21,986 nucleotides of DNA. Origin: CAZWZG01 sp964638245 (GTDB lineage: Bacteria; Pseudomonadota; Alphaproteobacteria; Rhodobacterales; Rhodobacteraceae). Shown piece by piece: positions 21,151 to 21,986 of the stretch; within the stretch, counting starts at the first letter, position 1, and each line of letters starts with the position of its first letter. The stretch spans positions 1-21,986 of the forward strand of contig CAZWZG010000038.1 of the NCBI GenBank assembly GCA_964638245.1, in the 5' to 3' direction. Below the pieces are notes generated by a model that worked only from the letters and a program-made list of their open reading frames with translations, did not search any database and was not told where the DNA came from. The translations under genes and the position numbers were made by a program.

Positions 21151-21986
21151 TTGGCCATCAGCGCATTGACCCCGAAAGACCCCACCGACCACGTCCAGGA
21201 AACGCTCCTGGAATTCCCCGACAATCGCATCCTGATTGAGCTTTGCGGCGAGTTCGACAAGAACCTTGCTCAAATCGAAGCTGCCCTTGGCGTGCAGATC
21301 CCGCGACGCGGCAATCAGTTGGCCGTGATCGGCGAAGAGGACGCGCGCAATCAGGCCGCCGAGGTCCTGACAGGGCTTTACGAAAAGATCGAAGCGGGGC
21401 GCGGGATCGACAAAGGCGAGATCGACGCTGAAATCCGTATGGGCGGCTCCGATACCGGGACGGGCGCGCGCGACGGCGACCAGATGGAATTGTTCAAGGG
21501 CGGTCGGGTCGAGATCAAGACGCGCAAGAAGCTGGTTGAGCCGCGTACCGAGGCGCAGCGCGACTATGTGAAGGCTCTTTATGCCAAGGAACTGGCCTTC
21601 GGGATCGGTCCCGCGGGGACCGGCAAGACGTATCTTGCCGTTGCGGTTGGTGTGGCCAAGTTCCTTGCCGGTGAAGTCGACAAGATCATCCTGTCACGTC
21701 CCGCCGTGGAGGCCGGAGAGCGGCTCGGCTTTCTGCCGGGCACACAGGAAGACAAGGTCGATCCCTACATGCAGCCCCTTTATGACGCTTTGAACGATTT
21801 CCTTCCGGGCAAGCAGGTCGCAAAACTGCGTGAAGACAAGAAGATCGAAATCGCGCCGCTTGCCTTCATGCGTGGTCGGACGTTGTCGAATGCTTTTGTC
21901 GTTCTGGACGAAGCGCAGAACGCCACGACCATGCAGATGAAGATGTTCCTGACACGCCTCGGCGAAGGCAGCCGCATGGTCATTAC
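21151..21986 (+). CDS. phoH: PhoH family ATPase, 5' part only
   Basis: A PhoH/PhoL-type P-loop ATPase cut by the window edge. The N-terminal part reads SALTPKD, LLEFPDNRILIELCGEFDKN and VQIPRRGNQLAVIGEE (KH-like region). Walker A is GPAGTGKT (21607-21630), ERLGFLPGTQEDK follows, and Walker B is FVVLDEAQN. PhoH proteins beside miaB and ybeY are thought to act with RNA or ribosome maturation; the next gene to the right would be expected to be ybeY. No ATG exists at the expected start. TTG at 21151 is preferred because GGAG lies six bases upstream; GTG at 21079, without a ribosome-binding site, would add 24 mostly basic residues. The identity is certain and the start is not. Confidence 0.9.
   Translation, partial: MAISALTPKDPTDHVQETLLEFPDNRILIELCGEFDKNLAQIEAALGVQIPRRGNQLAVIGEEDARNQAAEVLTGLYEKIEAGRGIDKGEIDAEIRMGGSDTGTGARDGDQMELFKGGRVEIKTRKKLVEPRTEAQRDYVKALYAKELAFGIGPAGTGKTYLAVAVGVAKFLAGEVDKIILSRPAVEAGERLGFLPGTQEDKVDPYMQPLYDALNDFLPGKQVAKLREDKKIEIAPLAFMRGRTLSNAFVVLDEAQNATTMQMKMFLTRLGEGSRMVI

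Overview
The window looks like chromosomal DNA of an alphaproteobacterium of the Rhodobacterales (Roseobacter/Rhodobacter group). The evidence is high GC, an irr gene divergent from fabA-fabB-fabI, a miaB-phoH pair, and behind miaB a GGGGGCAGCGCCCCC hairpin with an AAATATCCCGGGGGG block that I recall as common in that order. The order rests on gene content and order only. No phage, insertion sequence, CRISPR array, rRNA or tRNA was seen. No stretch over 300 bases lacks a gene; the largest gaps are about 175 bp (miaB to phoH) and 159 bp (irr to fabA).

Left block, minus strand, about 1-4199 (read right to left): a mandelate-racemase/enolase-superfamily sugar-acid dehydratase-like gene, an HpcH/HpaI-type pyruvate aldolase, an ATP-grasp ligase coupled to the aldolase by an ATGA overlap, and, after 72 bp, the start of a malonyl-CoA synthetase (matB, cut by the window edge). 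Dehydratase plus aldolase fits cleavage of a sugar acid to pyruvate and an aldehyde, but the dehydratase lacks canonical active-site aspartates. A GNAT acetyltransferase at 4226-4693 is the only plus-strand gene in the left 17.5 kb.

Central block, minus strand, 4655-17405: thirteen consecutive co-directional genes. fabA-fabB-fabI (unsaturated and general fatty-acid synthesis) come first. Then comes a tight cluster of L-2-haloacid dehalogenase, alpha/beta hydrolase, threonine/serine dehydratase-like PLP enzyme and endonuclease/exonuclease/phosphatase-fold protein, joined by 1-4 bp overlaps. Then comes a 4-hydroxybenzoate/protocatechuate unit: pobA, pcaD, a BKACE (DUF849) enzyme, pcaB and an MFS transporter, with TTG starts inside TTGA overlaps. 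A zinc alcohol dehydrogenase follows. pcaGH, pcaC, pcaIJ and pcaF are absent from the window; the BKACE could convert 3-oxoadipate plus acetyl-CoA to succinyl-CoA plus acetoacetate and stand in for the last steps.

Right block, 17565-21986: irr (+), a convergent pair of a YczE-like membrane protein and a glycosyltransferase-like protein (both -), then miaB (+), a double-hairpin repeat, and the 5' part of phoH (+, cut by the window edge).

The most interesting points are the BKACE-for-PcaIJF idea, a perfect 7-bp hairpin that would bury the pobA Shine-Dalgarno sequence next to an operator-like palindrome, and the non-canonical active site of the enolase-superfamily protein.
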